62,218 nt of DNA from the NCBI GenBank assembly GCA_022548915.1, contig JAKZES010000029.1:1-62218 (forward strand), given 5' to 3'. The notes beneath the pieces are model-generated. The model had not been told where the DNA came from. It worked only from the letters and a program-made list of their open reading frames with translations, and ran no database searches. The first letter of the stretch is position 1; each line of letters starts with the position of its first letter. The stretch is from Verrucomicrobiaceae bacterium E54. GTDB lineage: Bacteria > Verrucomicrobiota > Verrucomicrobiia > Verrucomicrobiales > Akkermansiaceae. Positions 1 through 9,958 of the stretch are shown piece after piece. The position numbers and the translations under genes were made by a program.

Positions 1-58
1 GCTCGTCTCGGGAGGACTCAGACTCTCACTGGTTGGTTTCATGTAGGTGCACGCGCAC

Positions 59-217
59 GAGTGGCGCTTTCCAAGCGCCATACCGGGGCATGGCGATCTC
101 CCGATCGCGGCTTGCAGCTGGCCGCAAGTGGAACTGCAGGCTCATTCTTGAATGCATGCCGCACCCCGCGGCACGAATGCCGCCCCGCCCCGGCATGGCT
201 CCTGCAAGGAGCCACTC
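59..217. repeat. REP-like paired palindromes (inverted arms)
   Basis: Two 31-bp arms, 59-89 and 187-217, are inverted copies of each other (25/31). Each arm also folds into its own hairpin: TGGCGCTT/AAGCGCCA on the left and TGGCTCCT/AGGAGCCA on the right. Four of the six differences between arms are paired compensatory changes that keep the stems intact. The element lies downstream of recR in a stretch (1-220) where I see no gene. It belongs with the similar elements at 12624, 21172, 24223 and 30286. Confidence 0.7.
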
Positions 218-220
218 CCG

Positions 221-820
221 TCACTGCTCCCGCCGACCCTCGAAGGCCCGGGCCAGGGTCAGCGCATCGGCATGCTCAAGCCCGCCACCCGCCGGCAGGC
301 CCTGCGCCAGCCGACTGACCCGGCACTTCCCCTTCAGCAAGTCACCCAGATAGCTCGCCGTCGCCTCGCCCTCGACATCCGCGCCGAGCGCGAGAATCAC
401 TTCCTCCACGCCCTCCTCCTCCACGCGGCGCACCAGCCCCGCGATCCGCAGGTCGTCGGGCGTCACGTTGTCGAGCGGCGAAAGGCGGCCACCCAGGCAG
501 TGATAGCGGCCCTTGAAGACCCCCGAACGTTCCATCGGCAACACGTCGGTCGGTTGCTCGACCACGCACAGGGTTCTTTCGCGGTTCGGATGGTCACAAA
601 TCGAGCAACGCTCCGAGGTGGCGAAGAAGCCGCACATCGGACAAGACGAGACCTCGGCCTTGGCCCGGGTCAACGCCGCGGCGAGACCCGCCGGATCCGA
701 TTTCGGATGCTGCAGCAGCCAGATCGCGATGCGCTCGGCACTGCGCGGACCCACGCCCGGCAACGCCTTCAATTCATCGACCAGCGTGCCGACCGCCTCG
801 GGATATTCGATCCGGGCCAT
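221..820 (-). CDS. recR: Recombination mediator protein RecR
   Basis: RecR acts in the RecFOR pathway, helping load RecA at single-stranded gaps. The protein is about 199 aa, the usual size. It has an N-terminal helix-hairpin-helix (LPGVGPRSAERIA), a four-cysteine zinc motif (CPMC...CSIC, near residues 56-73) and a Toprim domain (VVEQPTDV, then GGRLSPLDNVTP). I chose the ATG at 820; an in-frame TTG lies 6 bases upstream at 826. The ATG is two bases after the fabD stop, so the two genes are probably co-transcribed, fabD first. The association is unusual in function but the identification is firm. Confidence 0.95.
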   Translation of the reverse strand: MARIEYPEAVGTLVDELKALPGVGPRSAERIAIWLLQHPKSDPAGLAAALTRAKAEVSSCPMCGFFATSERCSICDHPNRERTLCVVEQPTDVLPMERSGVFKGRYHCLGGRLSPLDNVTPDDLRIAGLVRRVEEEGVEEVILALGADVEGEATASYLGDLLKGKCRVSRLAQGLPAGGGLEHADALTLARAFEGRREQ

Positions 821-822
821 GG

Positions 823-1749
823 TCAAGCCAGCGCCTCGGCGGCGGCGTCGAGCGATGCCAGGTCATCGATGCTGTGGACCGTCACGTCCTTCGCAATCTT
901 CGACACCAACCCGGCCAGCACCTTGCCGGGCCCGAGTTCCACGAAGGTGCGGTGACCCTGACCGACGAGCCACTCGATCGACTCCGACCAGCGCACCGAG
1001 CCGGTGACCTGCTGCTCGAGCATCTGGCGGATCTCGGCGGGTTCCTCCACCACCGAGGCCCCGAAATTGCAAACCACCGGAATCGAGGGCTTCGAGATTT
1101 CCACGCCCGCGAGCTCGGCGGCCAGCTTTTCCTGGGCCGATTGCATCAGGCGGCTGTGGTAGGCACCGGCCACCTTGAGCTTCACCGCCCGGCGGATCCC
1201 CTTGTCGCGCGCCCCTTCCGCGGCCTTGTCGATGCCCGCGACCGAACCCGAAAGCACGATCTGACCGGGGGCATTCAAATTCGCGACATCCACATCACAT
1301 TCCGCCGCCAGTTCCTTCACCACCTCCTCGTCGCGGCTGATCATCGCCGCCATCGCCCCCCGGGTCGCCTCGCAGGCCTCCTCCATGAACGCACCCCGCT
1401 TGGAGACCAGCCGGAGGCCGTCCGAAAACGAGAACGAACCGGCTGCCGCATGCGCCGTGAACTCTCCGAGGGACAAGCCCGCTGCCGCAACCGGCTTCAA
1501 GCCGGGAAGCCGCTGCCGGAGCAAGGTCAGGGCCACGAGACCGTCCAGATACAGCGCCGGCTGGCAACGGGAGGTGCGCGTCAGCTCATCCTCCGGCCCC
1601 TCGAACATCACGCGGCTCAACTCGAAGCCGAGCGTTTCGTCGGCTTCCCCGAACATCGCCCGCGCTTCCGCCGACGAATCGAAGAATTCCTTGCCCATGC
1701 CCACCTTCTGGGCGCCCTGTCCGGAGAATAGAAGAACGACGTCACTCAT
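823..1749 (-). CDS. fabD: Malonyl CoA-acyl carrier protein transacylase FabD
   Basis: FabD transfers malonyl from CoA to acyl carrier protein, supplying fatty-acid elongation in the cytoplasm. The 308-aa protein shows the N-terminal GQGAQ loop, the nucleophile motif GLSLGE (active serine), the central catalytic region with AGAYHS (histidine) and a C-terminal VELGPGKVL signature. The reading frame is open well upstream (to 2433), but family homology begins at MSDVVLLF. That ATG has a strong AGGAGG about 13 bases upstream, which decides the start. recR follows two bases downstream on the same strand. Confidence 0.95.
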   Translation of the reverse strand: MSDVVLLFSGQGAQKVGMGKEFFDSSAEARAMFGEADETLGFELSRVMFEGPEDELTRTSRCQPALYLDGLVALTLLRQRLPGLKPVAAAGLSLGEFTAHAAAGSFSFSDGLRLVSKRGAFMEEACEATRGAMAAMISRDEEVVKELAAECDVDVANLNAPGQIVLSGSVAGIDKAAEGARDKGIRRAVKLKVAGAYHSRLMQSAQEKLAAELAGVEISKPSIPVVCNFGASVVEEPAEIRQMLEQQVTGSVRWSESIEWLVGQGHRTFVELGPGKVLAGLVSKIAKDVTVHSIDDLASLDAAAEALA

Positions 1750-1914
1750 GATGCGGTCGCGCCTCCTAACCCGCGACCCCCACCGGATCAAGCCCTTGGC
1801 GCATCGGCCCCGGATCCAAGTGGCGCGATCACAAGAAGGCCGGCGCTTCGATCCTCTTCCCAACAGCGCCATTTCCGGATTGAGCAAAGCGTTCCCGGCC
1901 GGCACAAACGGGCC

Positions 1915-2331
1915 ATGGCTTCCAACTTTCCCCGCAGCCCCAAGGATGAAATCGATGGCCTCGTCTACTTCCCGCGGATGTGCGACAAGATCCGGCTCCA
2001 CGCCCGGGGCGAGCTCCCCACGGACTATCATGCGAATCTCGGCAGCGGCATGGATCTGTGGATCTGCCAGTTCCTCGGGGTGGACTATCAGGCCCTGGCA
2101 AAGCTGGTCAGCGACGGCGCCAGCGATGAAGAAGCACTGGCCTGGGCCCGCCGGAACGGGGTCGAGCGCCCGGATCACGAATTCGCCTGGTGGTCGGCCT
2201 TCATGAAAACACGCGGATTCCGCGACGATCTCGCCGAACGGCTGACCCAGCGTAAGGAGGAGTCGGGATTCAATGAGCGAAACGACATCCTGACCTTCAT
2301 GGACTACATCGACGCCGACGAAGGCCGTTGA
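1915..2331 (+). CDS. DUF5069 domain protein
   Basis: A 138-aa cytoplasmic protein matching the DUF5069 family, known to me by its opening pattern of an SPRD-like segment followed by [20 protein letters not shown] (residues about 17-36). The molecular role of the family is unknown. There is no signal peptide or membrane segment. The gene is divergent from fabD and lies about 100 bases upstream of ilvC on the same strand, so it might share transcripts with ilvC, although there is a repeat-bearing spacer between them. Confidence 0.8.
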   Translation: MASNFPRSPKDEIDGLVYFPRMCDKIRLHARGELPTDYHANLGSGMDLWICQFLGVDYQALAKLVSDGASDEEALAWARRNGVERPDHEFAWWSAFMKTRGFRDDLAERLTQRKEESGFNERNDILTFMDYIDADEGR

Positions 2332-2335
2332 TGAA

Positions 2336-2356
2336 TTGAAACTTGAAACTTGGCGC
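2336..2356. repeat. Heptad tandem repeat (TTGAAAC)
   Basis: Two perfect 7-bp units TTGAAAC (2336-2342, 2343-2349) followed by a decayed unit TTGGCGC. It sits 75 bases upstream of the ilvC start. A closely related heptad array (TTGGAAC) precedes the M16 peptidase gene at 21679. Confidence 0.55.
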
Positions 2357-2431
2357 TTTCCCGCCAGCCTGCCGCCCCGCTGCGGACGAACCTGCGGCAA
2401 TTTCACAACCACCAACGACACCTCGCATCCC

Positions 2432-3478
2432 ATGGCCGCGAAAATCTACACCAACAAGGACGCCACCCTGGCGACCATCAAGCGCAAGACCCTCGCCGTG
2501 ATCGGCTTCGGCTCCCAGGGCCACGCCCACGCCCTCAACCTCAAGGACAGCGGCATGAACGTCGTCATCGGCCTCTACGCCAAGTCGAAGTCCCGCGAGG
2601 TCGCCAAGAAGCTCGGCTTCAAGGTCATGGACACCGCCGACGCGGTGAAGGCCGCCGACGTCATCTTCGTCGCCGTGCCCGACACCAAGATCGCCTCGGT
2701 TTACAACAAGGACATCGCGCCCAACCTGACCAAGGGCAAGACCCTGCTTTTCTCCCACGGCTTCGCGGTTCACTTCAAGACCATCGACCCGCCCAAGGAC
2801 GTCAACGTCGTCATGGTCGCCCCCAAGGGACCCGGGCACACCGTGCGCTCGCAGTTTGTCGACGGCAAGGGCGTGCCCGGCCTGATCGCCATCCACAACG
2901 ACGCCGACGGCAAGGCCAAGAAGATCGCCCTCGCCTGGGCCCGCGGCATCGGCTGCACCCGCGCCGGGGTGTTCGAAACCAACTTCGAAGAGGAAACCGT
3001 CACCGACCTCTTCGGTGAGCAGGTGGTCCTCTGCGGCGGTGCCTCCGCACTGGTCAAGGCGGGCTTCGAGGTGCTCGTCGAGGCCGGCTACCAGCCCGAG
3101 ATGGCCTACTTCGAGTGCCTTCACGAACTCAAGCTCATCGTCGACCTGATGAACGAGTCCGGCATCGCCGGCATGCGCTTCTCGGTTTCCGAAACCGCCG
3201 AGTGGGGCGACGTGTCCGTCGGCCCGAAGATCATCGACGCCTCGGTCAAGAAGCGCATGGCCAAGCAACTCAAGGAGATCAAGTCCGGCAAGTTCGCCCG
3301 CGAGTGGATCGCCGAGGCCGAAGGCGGCTGCAAGAACTTCAACAAGATCCGCCGCGAGGAGGCCAAGCACCAGATCGAGAAGGTCGGTGAGCGCCTGCGT
3401 GGCACCATGAGCTGGATCAAGCAGAAGAAGCTCAAGAAGGGCGCCGCCCAGGCCAGCTACGTTTCGGCCTCCAAGTAA
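2432..3478 (+). CDS. ilvC: Ketol-acid reductoisomerase (class I)
   Basis: IlvC catalyses the isomerisation and NADPH-dependent reduction of acetolactate and acetohydroxybutyrate in branched-chain amino acid synthesis. The 348-aa length fits the short class I enzyme. The Rossmann motif [13 protein letters not shown] lies near residue 25. The C-terminal knotted domain carries the metal-ligand and substrate residues in [23 protein letters not shown] and SETAEWGD. I chose the ATG at 2432 because homology starts at [11 protein letters not shown]; the upstream open frame is spacer. A rho-independent terminator follows at 3512. ilvD, the next step of the pathway, is unlinked here (26507-28207). Confidence 0.96.
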   Translation: MAAKIYTNKDATLATIKRKTLAVIGFGSQGHAHALNLKDSGMNVVIGLYAKSKSREVAKKLGFKVMDTADAVKAADVIFVAVPDTKIASVYNKDIAPNLTKGKTLLFSHGFAVHFKTIDPPKDVNVVMVAPKGPGHTVRSQFVDGKGVPGLIAIHNDADGKAKKIALAWARGIGCTRAGVFETNFEEETVTDLFGEQVVLCGGASALVKAGFEVLVEAGYQPEMAYFECLHELKLIVDLMNESGIAGMRFSVSETAEWGDVSVGPKIIDASVKKRMAKQLKEIKSGKFAREWIAEAEGGCKNFNKIRREEAKHQIEKVGERLRGTMSWIKQKKLKKGAAQASYVSASK

Positions 3479-3511
3479 GGACTTCGGCCCGACGAGCCCC
3501 CCCATTTCCCA

Positions 3512-3545
3512 AGGCCCGGTCCTCCAGGAGGTCCGGGCCTTTTTC
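3512..3545 (+). terminator. Rho-independent terminator after ilvC
   Basis: Stem AGGCCCGG (3512-3519) pairs with CCGGGCCT (3533-3540), with CCTCC/GGAGG continuing the stem inside it. A run of T follows directly. It lies 33 bases after the ilvC stop. Confidence 0.85.
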
Positions 3546-3698
3546 CTGTCCTCCACCCGGGCCCGGAAAAGTCCGTATCTTCCGACAGAAACGCCGGATC
3601 CCCCTCGTTTTTGAAGGCAATCCAGCCCGCGTGAGGGCTTGCAAGGTGCCCACGCGATCGTTAGACCCTCCCCCGACCCAGATTCCACCACCAATCCC

Positions 3699-5303
3699 AT
3701 GAGTACCACCGCCAACCAGAAACTAGTGTTTTGGGGCTGCTTCATCGCCCTGGTCACCACCTCGTTCGCCTTCATCAGCCGGGCCTTCATGGTCAACATG
3801 CCGGATCTCTGGCCCGCGGAGTTCGGCCTCAACCAGGTCCAGGGCCAGGAACTCTTCGGCGCCGGCATCTGGCCCTTCGCCATCTCGATCATTCTGTTCA
3901 GCCTGATCATCGACAAGATCGGCTACCGGGCGGCGATGATCTTCAGCTTCGTCTGTTATGCCCTCTACGCGGTCTTCGCCCTGCGCGCCTACGGCGTCGT
4001 CAACCCCGGTGGTGAGGAACTCACCGGAGAGGCCCTCACGGCCGCCCAGCACAAAGCCTACAACCTGCTCTACATCGGCTCGGTGATCTGCGCCCTGGGC
4101 AATGGCACTGTCGAAGCCTTCATCAACCCGGTGGTGGCCACGATTTTCAACAAGGAGAAGACCAAGTGGCTCAACATCCTCCACGCGGGATGGCCGGGCG
4201 GCCTCGTGCTGGGCGGCATCATCACCATTCTTCTCGGCAGCCAGGCGGCCGAAGACTGGCGGGTCCTGATCTACATCATCGCCGCACCTGCCGTGGTCTA
4301 CCTGATCATGCTCTTCAAGGCCAAGTTCCCGGTGAACGAGCGTGTCGCCTCCGGCGTGACCTACAAGGAGATGCTCGCCGAATTCGGCATCCTTGGCGCC
4401 TTCATTGCGGCGGCCCTCATCTTCAAGCAACTCGGCCTCGTGTTCGGCTGGGGCGGAGGCGTCACCATCGCACTCATCGTCGTTTCCGTGGTCGGCTACG
4501 GCCTCTACTGCAAGTCGCTGGGCCGCCCGCTGATGATCCTCCTGTGCGTGGTCATGCTGCCGCTTGCCACGACCGAGCTCGGCACCGATGGCGCCATCAC
4601 CGGCATCATGGAGGAGCCGCTGATGGAAGCCGGCCAGAACCCGCTCTGGGTGCTGATCTACACCTCGGCGATCATGATGGTGCTCCGCTTCTTTGCCGGC
4701 AGCATCGTCCACCGGATCAATCCGCTGGGCCTGCTCATGCTCTCGGCCGTGCTGGCCATCGCCGGCCTTTTCGCCCTCTCGGTCTCGAAGGGTCTGGTCA
4801 TCATCTTCGCCGCCGCCACCCTCTACGGCATCGGCAAGACCTTCTTCTGGCCCACCACCCTTGGCGTGGTTGCCGAACAGTTCCCGAAGGGCGGGGCGCT
4901 GACGCTGAACGCCATCGCCGGCATCGGCATGCTTTCGGTCGGCATCCTTGGCGGTCCCATCATCGGTGCGATGCAGGAGAAGTCCGCCCAGGTCTCGATC
5001 GAAGAGAGCCTTCCAGGTGTCTACGAGAAGGTCTCCAGCACGAAGGAGTATGTGCTTGGTGAGTATCACGCCGTCGATGACACCAAGGTCGCCGAACTGG
5101 CTGAAGAGCAGGCCGAGGAAGTCAAGCAGACGGCCAAGGCCGCGAAGCAGGGCGCACTCGCGAAGATCACCATCTTCCCGGCGATGATGCTCGCCTTCTA
5201 CATCGGCATGCACTTCTACTTCAAATCGCGCGGTGGCTACAAACCGGTCGAACTCACCGGAAAGCAAGCCGCTGGTGGAACCGAAGGAGCCTCGGAGCTG
5301 TAA
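3699..5303 (+). CDS. MFS transporter
   Basis: A 534-aa inner-membrane carrier of the major facilitator superfamily, with about 12 hydrophobic segments from residue 9 onward. In the N-terminal half it has a long loop between helices (GVVNPGGEELTGEALTAAQH region), and there is an unusual hydrophilic insertion near residues 440-490 (repeats of EE and AEEQAEEVKQ) before the last membrane segment. The motif NKEKTKWLNILHAGWPGG (about residues 150-167) resembles that of sugar or nucleoside MFS permeases in this phylum. The substrate cannot be read from sequence. I chose the ATG at 3699 because the upstream frame has no coding character. A likely terminator follows at 5330. Confidence 0.85.
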   Translation: MSTTANQKLVFWGCFIALVTTSFAFISRAFMVNMPDLWPAEFGLNQVQGQELFGAGIWPFAISIILFSLIIDKIGYRAAMIFSFVCYALYAVFALRAYGVVNPGGEELTGEALTAAQHKAYNLLYIGSVICALGNGTVEAFINPVVATIFNKEKTKWLNILHAGWPGGLVLGGIITILLGSQAAEDWRVLIYIIAAPAVVYLIMLFKAKFPVNERVASGVTYKEMLAEFGILGAFIAAALIFKQLGLVFGWGGGVTIALIVVSVVGYGLYCKSLGRPLMILLCVVMLPLATTELGTDGAITGIMEEPLMEAGQNPLWVLIYTSAIMMVLRFFAGSIVHRINPLGLLMLSAVLAIAGLFALSVSKGLVIIFAAATLYGIGKTFFWPTTLGVVAEQFPKGGALTLNAIAGIGMLSVGILGGPIIGAMQEKSAQVSIEESLPGVYEKVSSTKEYVLGEYHAVDDTKVAELAEEQAEEVKQTAKAAKQGALAKITIFPAMMLAFYIGMHFYFKSRGGYKPVELTGKQAAGGTEGASEL

Positions 5304-5329
5304 CCGGAGTTCCCTTCCCATTCATTTCA

Positions 5330-5364
5330 AGGCGCGCTCCCACCCGGGGGCGCGCCTCTTCTTT
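5330..5364 (+). terminator. Probable terminator after the MFS gene
   Basis: Stem AGGCGCGC (5330-5337) pairs with GCGCGCCT (5350-5357), followed by a T-rich stretch (CTTCTTT). It lies 27 bases after the MFS stop. The tail is imperfect, so efficiency is uncertain. Confidence 0.6.
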
Positions 5365-5474
5365 GGAGGCGGGGCGCCCTCGCCCCGCAAAGGGTCATGC
5401 TGTGGCACGTGCCCGACGGCCCCTGAGAAAAGTGCTGTCTGGCGATTGCCGGACGAGGGCGATCCGCCTCCCCG

Positions 5475-5972
5475 TCACCCCTCCCCCGGCGGAAAGATCA
5501 CGGCAACCCGTTCGATCCCGCGGGCAGTGAACTCCTGCCAGTAGTTCTTCTCGATCTCGGAGGTGCGACGACGACGCTCGTCCTCGCCGAGCTTCTCCCA
5601 GGCCTCCTTGCCGATGGACCGCTGGAGGTCCCGGTCGGCCAACCGGACCACCAGCTCTTCCCAGAAGTTCTCGTTTCGGAACTCGTCGTAGCATTCGGAG
5701 AAGAAGGCCTTTTCAGCAAACTCCTTGTTCACCACGTGGCGCTGCCGTTCCTCGTCCCAGCCGATCGCATCGCCGAATCCGGCAACCTTGGCCTTGCCGA
5801 GGATCTTGTCCTCCAGCGCCTCGAAGGCCGCGACACCCTCGTCCGAGCCCGGCCGGCGGTTCCAGCTCGCCACGTTCGCCGCGAGCGAGAGCATCTCGAT
5901 CAGCGTCGCCAACTCGTCGTCCGTAAAGCGCAGGTGCACGGCGGGAAGGAACCATCCCGCCGTGCCCGGCAC
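5475..5972 (-). CDS. Hypothetical protein downstream of clpB
   Basis: A protein of up to 165 aa that I do not recognise. It is charged, rich in Glu, Arg and Trp, and predicted to be helical and soluble (segments DDELATLIEMLSLAANVASW and ERRRRTSEIEKNYWQEF). The start is uncertain: a GTG at 5972 gives 165 aa, while the GTG at 5939 (HLRFTDDEL...) is equally plausible and begins where the protein looks structured. It begins 23 bases after the clpB stop on the same strand, so it is probably the second gene of a clpB operon. A role in proteostasis is only a guess from position. Confidence 0.6.
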   Translation of the reverse strand: MPGTAGWFLPAVHLRFTDDELATLIEMLSLAANVASWNRRPGSDEGVAAFEALEDKILGKAKVAGFGDAIGWDEERQRHVVNKEFAEKAFFSECYDEFRNENFWEELVVRLADRDLQRSIGKEAWEKLGEDERRRRTSEIEKNYWQEFTARGIERVAVIFPPGEG

Positions 5973-5995
5973 AAGCTACCAGTGACATGACCGCC

Positions 5996-8572
5996 TCAAC
6001 CCTTCCGGAAAACGATCCTGCCGTCGTCCACGGCGGCCTCGATCACGTCGCCATCGACAAACTTCCCTTCGAGGATCTCCAGCGAAAGCTCATCCAGCAG
6101 GTGACGCTGGATCGCCCGCTTGAGCGGCCGGGCGCCATAGACAGGATCGTAGCCCTGGTTGCCGAGAAGCTCCTTGGCTTCGGGTGTCAGCGCCAGCGCC
6201 AGGCCCTGCTTGGCAAGGCGCTGCCGCACCCGCTCAAGCTGGAGCTCGACGATGGTGGTCAATTCCTCCCGCTGCAGGCGGTCGAAGATGATCGTGTCGT
6301 CCACGCGATTGAGGAATTCCGGTCGGAAGTGTCCGCGCAGTGCCTCCAACACCTTCGCCTCACGCTGCTCGGCGTTTTCCTCACCGAGGATGAACTGCGA
6401 GCCGATGTTCGAGGTCATGATCAGCACCGTGTTGCGGAAATCCACCGTCCGACCCTGGCCGTCCGTGATGCGGCCGTCGTCGAGCACCTGCAGGAGCACG
6501 TTGAACACGTCGGGGTGCGCCTTCTCGATCTCGTCAAAGAGCACCACTGAATACGGCTTGCGCCGTACGTGCTCGGAGAGCTGTCCGCCCTCGTCGTAGC
6601 CGATGTATCCGGGGGGTGCCCCGATCAGGCGGGCGACGCTGTGCTTCTCCATGTATTCGGACATGTCGATGCGGATCATCGCCGACTCGTCGTCGAAGAG
6701 GAACTCCGCCAGCGCCTTGGAAAGCTCGGTCTTGCCAACGCCGGTCGGGCCGAGGAAGAGGAACGAGCCGATCGGACGGTTCTCGTCCTGCAAGCCGGCA
6801 CGCGCCCGGCGGACCGCATTCGAGACGGCCTGCACCGCCGACTTCTGACCGATCACCCGTTCTCCCAGCCGATCCTCCATCTGGACCAGCTTCTCCTTCT
6901 CACCCTCCTGGAGCCGGCTGACCGGGATCCCGGTCCACGACGACACCACCCGCGCGATGTCCTCCTCGGTGACCTCCTCCTTGAGAATGGCCCCGGACTT
7001 CTGCAGCGAAACCAGTTCCTTCTCGGCATCCTCGAGTGCCCTTTCGGCCTCGGGGATCTGGCCATAGGTGATCTCCGACGCACGCGTCAGGTCGCCGATC
7101 CGCTTGGCCTGCTCGGCTTCGGTCTTGAGGTGGTCGATGGCCGACTGCTGCTCGCGAACTCGCTCGATCACTTCCTTCTCATTCCGCCATTGCGCCATCA
7201 GCCCGGCCGACTGCTCGCGCAGGTTCGCCTGCTCTTCATTGACCTTCTCAAGCCGGACCGCCGAGGCCTTGTCGCTTTCCTTCTCGAGAGCCTTCTTCTC
7301 CATCTCGAGCTGCATGACCTGGCGCTCGATCTCGTCGATTTCCGTCGGCATCGAATCGAGCTCGATCTTCAGCCGCGACGCGGCCTCGTCCATCAGGTCC
7401 ACCGCCTTGTCCGGAAGGAACCGGTCGGAGATGTAGCGGTCCGAAAGCGTGGCCGCCGCCACCAGCGCGCCATCCTGGATGCGCACGCCATGGTGCACCT
7501 CGTAGCGTTCCTTGAGACCGCGGAGGATCGCGATGCTGTCCTCGACCGAGGGCTCGCCGACCATCACCGGCTGGAAGCGACGCTCCAGCGCGGCGTCCTT
7601 CTCGACGTGCTTGCGATACTCATCGAGCGTCGTCGCGCCGATGGTGTGGAGCTCGCCGCGGGCAAGCTGCGGCTTGAGCAGATTGGCCGCATCCACCGCA
7701 CCCTCGCTCGCACCGGCTCCGACGATGGTATGCAACTCGTCGATGAAGAGGATGATCTCGCCCTCCGACCCGGTCACCTCCTTGAGGAAGGCCTTCAAGC
7801 GATCCTCGAACTCGCCGCGATACTTCGCGCCGGCGAGCATGCCGCCGAGGTCCAGAGAAATGATGCGCTTGTTCTTCATCGCATCGGGCACGTCGCCCGA
7901 AACGATCCGTCGGGCCAGTCCCTCGACGATGGCGGTCTTGCCGACCCCCGGCTCGCCGATCAGCACCGGGTTGTTCTTCGTCCGGCGCGAAAGCACCTGC
8001 AGCACGCGGCGGATCTCGTGATCGCGACCGATCACCGGGTCGATCTTCCCCTCGCGCGCACGGGCCGTCAGGTCCGTGCCATACTTCTCGAGCGCCTGGT
8101 ATTTGCCCTCCGGATTCTCGTCGGTGACCTTGTGGGATCCGCGGATGCCCTCGAGAGCTTCCCTGGCCTTGGATTCATCAAGCCCCGCCTCGCCCAGCAG
8201 CCTGCCCGCCGGCGAGTCCGCCTTGAGCGCGCCGAGGAGAAAATGCTCGACCGAAAGATACTCGTCACCCATCGACTCGCGAACCTCGTCGGCCGCATCG
8301 AGCGCCGCCCGCAGTCCGTAGCTCAGCTGCGGCTGGGCGCTGGCACCCTGCTGGCTGGGCTCCTTCGCCAGCGCCGCGGCAACCGAGGCCTTGAGCTGGG
8401 TGATGTCGACGCCCGCCTTGTTCAGGATCGGCACCGCGATGCCGCCTTCCTGCTGCAAGAGCGCGAGCAGCACGTGAATGCTCTTCAGCTCGGGATGCGC
8501 CGATTTCGAGGCCAGCCGCTGGGCCGCCTGCAGCGCTTCCTGAAGTTTCGTCGTGATCTTATCGAGTCCCAT
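5996..8572 (-). CDS. clpB: ATP-dependent disaggregase ClpB
   Basis: ClpB is the hexameric AAA+ disaggregase that works with DnaK to rescue aggregated proteins. The 858 aa match the family size. Domains in order: Clp N-domain (about 1-145), AAA-1 with Walker A GEPGVGKT and Walker [14 protein letters not shown], the coiled-coil middle domain (about 400-530, rich in E/K/R), AAA-2 with Walker A GPTGVGKT and [13 protein letters not shown], then the D2 small domain. I chose the ATG at 8572 ([14 protein letters not shown]) because the upstream extension to 8647 is not family sequence. Divergent from deoB, so the 183-base spacer 8573-8755 must hold both promoters; I could not identify a convincing heat-shock promoter or operator. 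Confidence 0.97.
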   Translation of the reverse strand: MGLDKITTKLQEALQAAQRLASKSAHPELKSIHVLLALLQQEGGIAVPILNKAGVDITQLKASVAAALAKEPSQQGASAQPQLSYGLRAALDAADEVRESMGDEYLSVEHFLLGALKADSPAGRLLGEAGLDESKAREALEGIRGSHKVTDENPEGKYQALEKYGTDLTARAREGKIDPVIGRDHEIRRVLQVLSRRTKNNPVLIGEPGVGKTAIVEGLARRIVSGDVPDAMKNKRIISLDLGGMLAGAKYRGEFEDRLKAFLKEVTGSEGEIILFIDELHTIVGAGASEGAVDAANLLKPQLARGELHTIGATTLDEYRKHVEKDAALERRFQPVMVGEPSVEDSIAILRGLKERYEVHHGVRIQDGALVAAATLSDRYISDRFLPDKAVDLMDEAASRLKIELDSMPTEIDEIERQVMQLEMEKKALEKESDKASAVRLEKVNEEQANLREQSAGLMAQWRNEKEVIERVREQQSAIDHLKTEAEQAKRIGDLTRASEITYGQIPEAERALEDAEKELVSLQKSGAILKEEVTEEDIARVVSSWTGIPVSRLQEGEKEKLVQMEDRLGERVIGQKSAVQAVSNAVRRARAGLQDENRPIGSFLFLGPTGVGKTELSKALAEFLFDDESAMIRIDMSEYMEKHSVARLIGAPPGYIGYDEGGQLSEHVRRKPYSVVLFDEIEKAHPDVFNVLLQVLDDGRITDGQGRTVDFRNTVLIMTSNIGSQFILGEENAEQREAKVLEALRGHFRPEFLNRVDDTIIFDRLQREELTTIVELQLERVRQRLAKQGLALALTPEAKELLGNQGYDPVYGARPLKRAIQRHLLDELSLEILEGKFVDGDVIEAAVDDGRIVFRKG

Positions 8573-8755
8573 AGGTGTGAATATTGTCTGATTCTTTTTC
8601 CGGGGTTGCAAGCGGGCGTGAACCGCCGCCTGCCCGTTTCTGATCATTCGATGCCATAGCAGATACTTTATTCAAATCCTTTGTGCATTCTTTCATTTAT
8701 GACTTCAGGACCGATCCGCCCTCGATTTTGCCTCTCGTCTGTGAAGAATGTCGGC

Positions 8756-9901
8756 ATGCCCCGCGCCCTCTGCATGGTTCTCGATTCCGTCGGCTGCGGG
8801 CATGCTCCCGACGCGGCCGACTTCGGTGATGCCGGTGCCGATACTCTTGGGCATCTCTTCGAGCGGGTTCCCGGTTTTGCGCTGCCCGCCCTCTCGGGCC
8901 TCGGACTGCACGAAATCCTTCGGGATCTGCGAGAGGACTTCCCTCTCCCCTCCCCACCCCTTTTGCCGGGTTCCGCCTCGGCGCACCTGACGGAAAGATC
9001 TCCCGGCAAGGACACCACCACGGGACATTGGGAGCTGATGGGTGCTCCGCTTGATGCCGCACTGGAGACCTTCGAGCGGTTCCCCGACGATCTCGTCACG
9101 AAACTCGAAGAAATCGCCGGCACCTCCTTCCTCGGCAATGAAGCGGCGTCCGGCACCGAGATCATCTCGCGCCTTGGCGAGGAACACCTCTGCTCCGGCA
9201 AGCCGATCCTCTACACCAGCGCCGACTCGGTGATGCAAATCGCCGCGCATGAAGACCCATCAATCTTCGGCCTCAAGCGCCTGCTGACGCTCTGCCGCGA
9301 CGCCCGGGAGCTTCTCGACCGGCAGGGCATCCGCATCGGTCGCGTGATTGCCCGACCCTTCATCGGCGGCTCGGCAGCGGATTTCCAGCGCACCTCGAAC
9401 CGCCACGACGAGTCTCTCGTCCCGCCGCCAACCGTGCTCAACCGCCTCGAAGCTGCCGGGGTCGACACCATCGGTGTCGGCAAGATCTCGGACATCTTCG
9501 CGGGTTCGGGGATCACCGAGTCCCACCCGACGAAATCGAATGCCGACGGCATGGCAACCATCGACGAGCTGTGGCGGGAGAATCGCGCCACGCCTCACCT
9601 GATCTTCGCCAACCTCGTCGACTTCGACATGCTCTACGGCCACCGCCGCGACCCCCGGGGCTACGCGGGTGCCCTGATCGAGTTCGACCGCTGGCTGGGG
9701 GGCTTTCTCGGCCGCTTCGAGGCCCCCGACCTGCTGATCATCACGGCGGACCACGGCAACGATCCCTACCATCACGGGACCGACCACACCCGCGAGCGGG
9801 TCCCGCTGCTGACGCTGAATGCGGTGGGGCCTGCCGTCCACAACGGTGATTTCGGCCTGGTCGCCGCGCTCCTGGCCGAACACTTCCGGCCATTGGCCTG
9901 A
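8756..9901 (+). CDS. deoB: Phosphopentomutase
   Basis: DeoB interconverts ribose (or deoxyribose) 1-phosphate and 5-phosphate in nucleoside salvage. The protein is 381 aa and belongs to the alkaline phosphatase superfamily. Visible motifs are the N-terminal metal site LDSVGCG, the catalytic threonine segment GKDTTTGHWE, and the C-terminal metal ligands in ANLVDFDMLYGHRRD and TADHGNDPYHHGTDHTRE. The ATG at 8756 gives MPRALCMVLDSVGCG, the normal family start. Together with deoA at 10581 it would form a nucleoside-catabolism operon, but a toxin-antitoxin pair separates them. Confidence 0.94.
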   Translation: MPRALCMVLDSVGCGHAPDAADFGDAGADTLGHLFERVPGFALPALSGLGLHEILRDLREDFPLPSPPLLPGSASAHLTERSPGKDTTTGHWELMGAPLDAALETFERFPDDLVTKLEEIAGTSFLGNEAASGTEIISRLGEEHLCSGKPILYTSADSVMQIAAHEDPSIFGLKRLLTLCRDARELLDRQGIRIGRVIARPFIGGSAADFQRTSNRHDESLVPPPTVLNRLEAAGVDTIGVGKISDIFAGSGITESHPTKSNADGMATIDELWRENRATPHLIFANLVDFDMLYGHRRDPRGYAGALIEFDRWLGGFLGRFEAPDLLIITADHGNDPYHHGTDHTRERVPLLTLNAVGPAVHNGDFGLVAALLAEHFRPLA

Positions 9902-9958
9902 GCAAACACCCGGAAGGGTCCACTGGACATGGTAGAACATCTGTAATAACGTCCCTCC

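Noticed and set aside
1750-2433. N-terminal extension of fabD by over 200 codons
   Set aside because: Family homology and a strong ribosome binding site place the start at 1749. The extension also overlaps the DUF5069 gene on the other strand.
2297-3916. Long open frame opposite ilvC
   Set aside because: Antisense shadow of ilvC, with repetitive Gly/Leu/Val/Asp composition.
3723-5321. Long open frame (532 codons) opposite the MFS gene
   Set aside because: Shadow of the MFS gene; the translation is rich in Asp, Glu, His and Gly and has no recognisable domain.
6569-8659. Long open frame (696 codons) on the strand opposite clpB
   Set aside because: It mirrors the conserved clpB gene. Such antisense frames arise from GC-rich codon use; the product has no family and low-complexity composition.
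9902-9958. A promoter for the toxin-antitoxin pair with TGGACA and TAATAA boxes
   Set aside because: The spacing between the boxes is about 14 bases, too short for a standard promoter, so I do not claim it.
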